NCBI GenBank assembly: GCA_902984215.1
Contig: CADWAF010000130.1
Span: 1-10,856 of the forward strand
Reading direction: 5' to 3'
Length of the DNA stretch: 10,856 nt
DNA from: Willaertia magna
Lineage: Eukaryota; Heterolobosea; Eutetramitea; Acrasida; Naegleriidae
The notes beneath the pieces were generated by a model, which had not been told where the DNA came from, ran no database searches, and saw nothing but the letters and a program-made list of their open reading frames with translations. This document shows positions 7,225-10,856 of this stretch, piece by piece; positions within the stretch are counted from its first letter, which is position 1; each line of letters starts with the position of its first letter. The position numbers and the translations under genes are program-made.

Positions 7225-10200
7225 ATGCGCAATTCTTTTTCTCTAAACGCTATTTCTTCTGTTAATTCATTATCAAAGGTTAGTTCAAAGAAAAACACTA
7301 CTTATTTACGTTTGAGTTAAGATTGTAGAGGGAGGTTCTGATTTTAAAAGAAAAGTTAAACCTACTCTGTTTTCGCACTCGGAACAAAGCGAGAATATAA
7401 AAGTGGCCATCAGAGTAAGACCCTCAATGGATTATGAAAATGAATATGAAGAAGCTATCTCAGTAGTAGATGTAAGTTTGTAATCATTTATTTAAAAAAC
7501 TAACAATTAATTAAGGAGACTACAATTGTAATTAAAAAAGGAAAAGCTAGATCAGAAATGTTTTTCGACAGAGTATTCCCAAAAGAAAGTTCCCAAGCAG
7601 AAATTTATGAAACTGTTAAAGGTAAGTATTAAATCATTATTTTCCTTATTGACTTATTCAACACAGAAACAATTGAGGCTGTGACTAAGGGGTATAATGG
7701 AACAGTCTTTGCTTAGTAAGTATCACAGCTTTTTCTATCAAATTGTTACAAACAACAAAGTGGGCAAACTGGAACTGGAAAAACCTTTACGTAAGTGTTG
7801 TTAAAGTTTTAATACTAAATAATTGTTAAGGATGTTAGGATTAGATTTTTCTGTAGATAGTTTTTCAGAGTATACACCAATGGTTAGTAGTCTTTGTTTA
7901 GCTTTTATTAACAACAAATTTAGAAATATGTTGTTCTAAACGAAAAAAAAGGTATAATTCCTAGATCTGTGGAACATATTTTGTCACATATTAAAAAAAC
8001 AAAGAAGATAAATAGGTATAGAATTTATTGTTCATATCTAGAGATATATAACGAGAAAATATATGATTTGTTAAATTATAACGAAAAAGCTAATCACTTA
8101 GACGTTAGAGAGGACAAGAAAAAAGGCTTCTTTGTCCCAGATTTAACGACTGTTTGTGTAACTAGAGAAGAAGAAATATACGCCTTAATGGAAAAGGGAG
8201 CAAGAAATAGGAGTATGGCTTCTACTGACATGAATGAACGATCTTCTCGTTCACACACTATATTTCAAATGTTTATCGAGCAAGAACCTATTAATCCTAG
8301 TAACTCTGAAGAGGCTGTTGTAAAAATATCTAAGCTTAATCTTGTAGATTTAGCTGGAAGTGTAAGTTGCGTTATGTTTTTACTTTAACTTTTCATTAGG
8401 AAAAATGGAATACGATATATTCACAAAGGATGGGGGAGAGAAGAATTCAAGAGATGACATCAATCAACCAAAGCTTGTCCACTCTAGGTAATTGTATTTC
8501 TGCTCTTAACCAATGTGGTAGGACTCATATTCCTTTCAGAGATTCCAAATTAACCAGATTACTTCAGGATTCATTAGGTGGTAATACCAAAACTGTATTT
8601 GTAGCAACAGTATCTCCTTCTGTTCTTGCTTATGAGGAAACTCACTCCACTCTTAAGTTTGCAGACAGGGCCAAACGTGTAGTTGTAACAACTAAAGTGA
8701 ACGAAGTTGTTGATGACAGCATATTGTTAAAGAGATATGAAAAAGAAATTGGCAGATTACGACAAATAGTGGACCAAAACAGTAAGGCACAAACAGTAAG
8801 TAATTTCTATTTCATGATATATTTGAAACTGGTGTAGAGGCTGGATTCACTGATAGAGGAAAACACAAAGTTGCGTGAGGAAAACTGTAAATTGACAGAT
8901 ATAATAAAAAATAACAAAGATGGTAACTCGTACCATGGTGATGTTTATAGTGAAAATATACATCTTAAGATTCATAAGAAGCTAGAAATATTAGAAGAAA
9001 TAGAAAGGGATCAAAGAGGAAGAGAAAAAGAACTGGAGCAATATCACGATTGGTTGCACTCCATACCTGTCAAGTATGATGGAGAAGAACATAGTTTACA
9101 ATTAAAAGAAAGATTAATTTTGATGGAAATGTCAGTAAAAATGCAAGCAAGGGAATTAGAAAGAACTAAAAACTTATTTCTTAGAGATATTAAGATTGTG
9201 AAAGACGAATTACATGAGAAAACTGTTGGCTTGCAAGTTGTAGAAAAGAAATTGAAGGAAAAGCAACAAATGATATCAGAACTTCAGAATAAATTAAATG
9301 ATAAAAATGTCAAAATTGCTAAGGAGGTAGTCAAGAAGAAAGAACTAAAGGATTGTAGTGGAATAATGTCAGAGATTAAGTCAAGGCAATCCTTAAATTT
9401 AAATCATCTCACAAGTGGTATTGAATCATTTAGAAATAATCTTATAAGTATGATAAAAGAACATTTAAATGAAACAATTGGAAGTACATTAGAGGATACC
9501 TCTTTTATTGGTGAAGAAATATCAGAATTAATTCTTGGATGTTCTGAAGCATTAGACGAAACCATTTCAACTGTTCAAGAGTCGTTTGGAAACGATCTTG
9601 GCGGAACACTAAGAAAACTAATACAATCATACCAAGACATAATTTCTGAGAAAGATTTAATAATATCCCAGTTGACCGAAGAAAAAGAAAAACTAGAAAA
9701 ATCATTTGCTCTCAAACGCAAAATATCTGAAGAAAACTCAGATATCAATGAAAAACTTGTTGAGCATGTAAAGTTCAGCATTAAAGAGACTGTTTTGACA
9801 GAAAGTAAGTTTTAATTATTTATTACTAACAATATTTCTTTGTAAAGATGATTCCTATTGGGAGAAGGCAGTGGAAAAGGCTGATGAATTAAAAGAAATG
9901 GAAAGACAATTTTATATCAAATTAAAAACAACTAAGGGAGTGTTTGAAAGAGTGAAAAGACACGTGGACAAATTTGAAAATGCAAATTCAACCAGTGGTA
10001 AGTTAAGCATACGTTGTTCTAATGTTTTATCAATTTAAATGGTAGAATTTGAATTTTTCAAGACACAACTTGGTGATATGCTAACTTATGCTGCAAACCA
10101 AGTGGATATTCTAACCAACAAATCTTATCTCTCTCCAAATATTAATATTACTCCAAATGTATTTGAGGCTAAAACATTAGAGCACACTAATGTAAAACCC

Positions 10201-10482
10201 AAAGTAAAAGAAACACCAACTAACATTAAGAAGAAAATGTTTTTGGAGAGAATTAAGAAATTGGAATCAAAATTTTCACCTATCCCTAATTCCAATGATA
10301 CAGTTGTACAATATAATGATATTTCTTTTTATGAAAGTCCAATTAAATCGAAAGAAGATGAAAATACATTTAGCGATTGCTTTTCTCCTACCTTAGAAAG
10401 GGTTCAACAAAACTTAAATGAAACAAGTGAGGATTTAGAATCTTCATTTCTTTCCTCTTCATCTTTTGTTGTACTCAACTAA
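7225..10482 (+). CDS. N-terminal-motor kinesin, eleven exons
   Basis: Exons 7225-7278, 7322-7471, 7516-7621, 7667-7715, 7761-7790, 7831-7882, 7924-8361, 8400-8795, 8838-9804, 9848-9997 and 10046-10482 join to a 942-residue protein, a microtubule ATPase. The motor spans about residues 45-390: IKVAIRVRPS, FFDRVFPKESSQ, YNGTVFAYGQTGTGKTFTM (P-loop 121-128), GIIPRSVEH, SYLEIYNEKIYDLL, switch I NERSSRSH (251-258), switch II DLAGSE (289-294), INQSLSTLGNCISAL, FRDSKLTRLLQDSLGGNTK and STLKFADRAKRV. The rest is predicted coiled coil (about 395-740) and a Ser/Pro-rich tail with several SP/TP sites, including SPIK at 895-898. A 43-residue extension precedes the motor. All junction phases match, and the start was chosen because the phase-0 first exon gives the only ATG-led frame. 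The segment after DLAGSE is KWNTIYSQRM, unlike the common RVSKTG type, so I could not assign a subfamily or cargo. Its 3' end lies 35 bp from the converging GTPase gene. Confidence 0.93.
7279..10045 (+). other. ten short introns of the kinesin gene
   Basis: The introns are 7279-7321, 7472-7515, 7622-7666, 7716-7760, 7791-7830, 7883-7923, 8362-8399, 8796-8837, 9805-9847 and 9998-10045. Their lengths are 43, 44, 45, 45, 40, 41, 38, 42, 43 and 48 nt. Eight start GTAAGT and two GTTAGT; all end in AG. Several contain CTAAC/CTAAT-like branch sites (7500-7505, 9823-9829). Every intron whose length is a multiple of three carries an in-frame stop. Confidence 0.88.
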
Positions 10483-10490
10483 GGCCTTGT

Positions 10491-10496
10491 AATAAA
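10491..10496 (+). terminator. AATAAA poly(A) signal after kinesin
   Basis: AATAAA begins 9 nt after the kinesin TAA. Because the converging gene ends at 10518, the two transcripts likely overlap or use very short 3' UTRs. Confidence 0.5.
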
Positions 10497-10517
10497 AATA
10501 TATTAGTTTAAATAATA

Positions 10518-10856
10518 TTATTGTAAATAACACTTTTTGTTTTGCTTTTGTATTATTTGTTTGTCAAAATCTTCAAATACTTTCTTTCCATCACTAATCA
10601 CTCTTTTCATTAAATCAAACATATCTATTGTAAAATCAATTCTGCACAATCTAACAATTGCATCAAATGTCTCAAAAATATTAATACAATCTTTTGCACT
10701 TGTAAATAAAACTGGACATTTAAATGATAAATATCCTTTTTTAATTATACTCACTAAAAATTCATCTACAATTTCTTTTGTAATTTTATGTTCATTTTCA
10801 GGCAAATCAATTTTGTTTACACACAATACACAAGGATAAATATTTGTTTCTTTAAT
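10518..10856 (-). CDS. Ras-like small GTPase, C-terminal part, with CaaX box
   Basis: The frame is open to the right edge, so the N-terminal half with the P-loop lies outside the window; 112 residues are visible. The visible part reads IKETNIYPCVLCVNKIDLP, in which NKID is the G4 guanine-specificity motif, and later PVLFTSAK, the G5 motif. About 35 residues separate them, followed by a helix (NIFETFDAIVRLC) that fits the end of a Ras/Rab fold. The protein ends NKKCYLQ. The last four residues, C-Y-L-Q, suit a CaaX prenylation box after a basic stretch, with Gln favouring farnesyl transfer. This suggests a membrane-anchored signalling GTPase rather than a Rab with a CC/CXC tail. The subfamily cannot be set from the fragment. 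No ATG is visible within the window in a position that would make this a complete gene. Confidence 0.75.
   Translation of the reverse strand: MKETNIYPCVLCVNKIDLPENEHKITKEIVDEFLVSIIKKGYLSFKCPVLFTSAKDCINIFETFDAIVRLCRIDFTIDMFDLMKRVISDGKKVFEDFDKQIIQKQNKKCYLQ

Noticed and set aside
6947..7246. Plus-strand frame in the RPL5/kinesin gap
   Set aside because: It has no recognisable domain, overlaps the kinesin start in another frame, and its codon use looks random.
7969..8837. Separate short kinesin-fragment genes
   Set aside because: All fragments join through short canonical introns into one phase-consistent kinesin; they are exons, not broken genes.
9505..9781. Minus-strand frames opposite the kinesin coiled coil
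   Set aside because: They are shadows of the A-rich coiled-coil coding sequence.
1..10856. Alternative genetic code, as in ciliates
   Set aside because: Exons contain no in-frame TAA, TAG or TGA; stops inside candidate frames are explained by introns.

Overview
The window is eukaryotic nuclear DNA from a compact, A+T-rich protist genome. It holds eight protein genes, most with recognisable eukaryotic domains. Twelve spliceosomal introns can be placed; eleven are 38-48 nt long and one is 64 nt. Donors are almost always GTAAGT. Intergenic gaps are about 35-345 bp, and all eight coding regions end in TAA. No ORF needs a reassigned stop codon, so the standard code fits. The gene style, the small introns and the mix of genes suggest a heterolobosean amoeboflagellate such as Naegleria. 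That placement is inference; nothing in the window proves a taxon.

Layout: positions 1-6879 carry six genes in a row on the minus strand. From low to high coordinates they are an SGT1 co-chaperone, a DPY30 protein whose start codon lies in a 10-nt first exon, a stand-alone ATP-dependent RNA-ligase-like nucleotidyltransferase, a sphingosine-kinase-type lipid kinase with one intron, an unrecognised acidic low-complexity protein, and ribosomal protein L5 (uL18). A 345-bp divergent intergenic region (6880-7224) follows. The plus strand then carries one large N-terminal-motor kinesin (7225-10482) in eleven exons, which join into 942 codons of protein with every reading phase matching. Converging on it from the right edge is the C-terminal part of a Ras-like small GTPase ending in a CaaX-type box.

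The genes do not form an operon or an obvious pathway. They are core cell functions packed closely: chaperoning, histone methylation scaffolding, RNA repair or ligation, lipid signalling, translation, microtubule transport and GTPase signalling. No mobile element, CRISPR array, tRNA or rRNA was recognised. The points most worth following up are the stand-alone ligase with a KxNG active-site motif, the divergent kinesin with an atypical switch II region and CDK-type sites in its tail, the CaaX-ended GTPase, the DPY30 microexon, short shared motifs in several 5' leaders, and an unresolved start or intron in the unrecognised gene. I found no clear evidence of a wholly new biological system.
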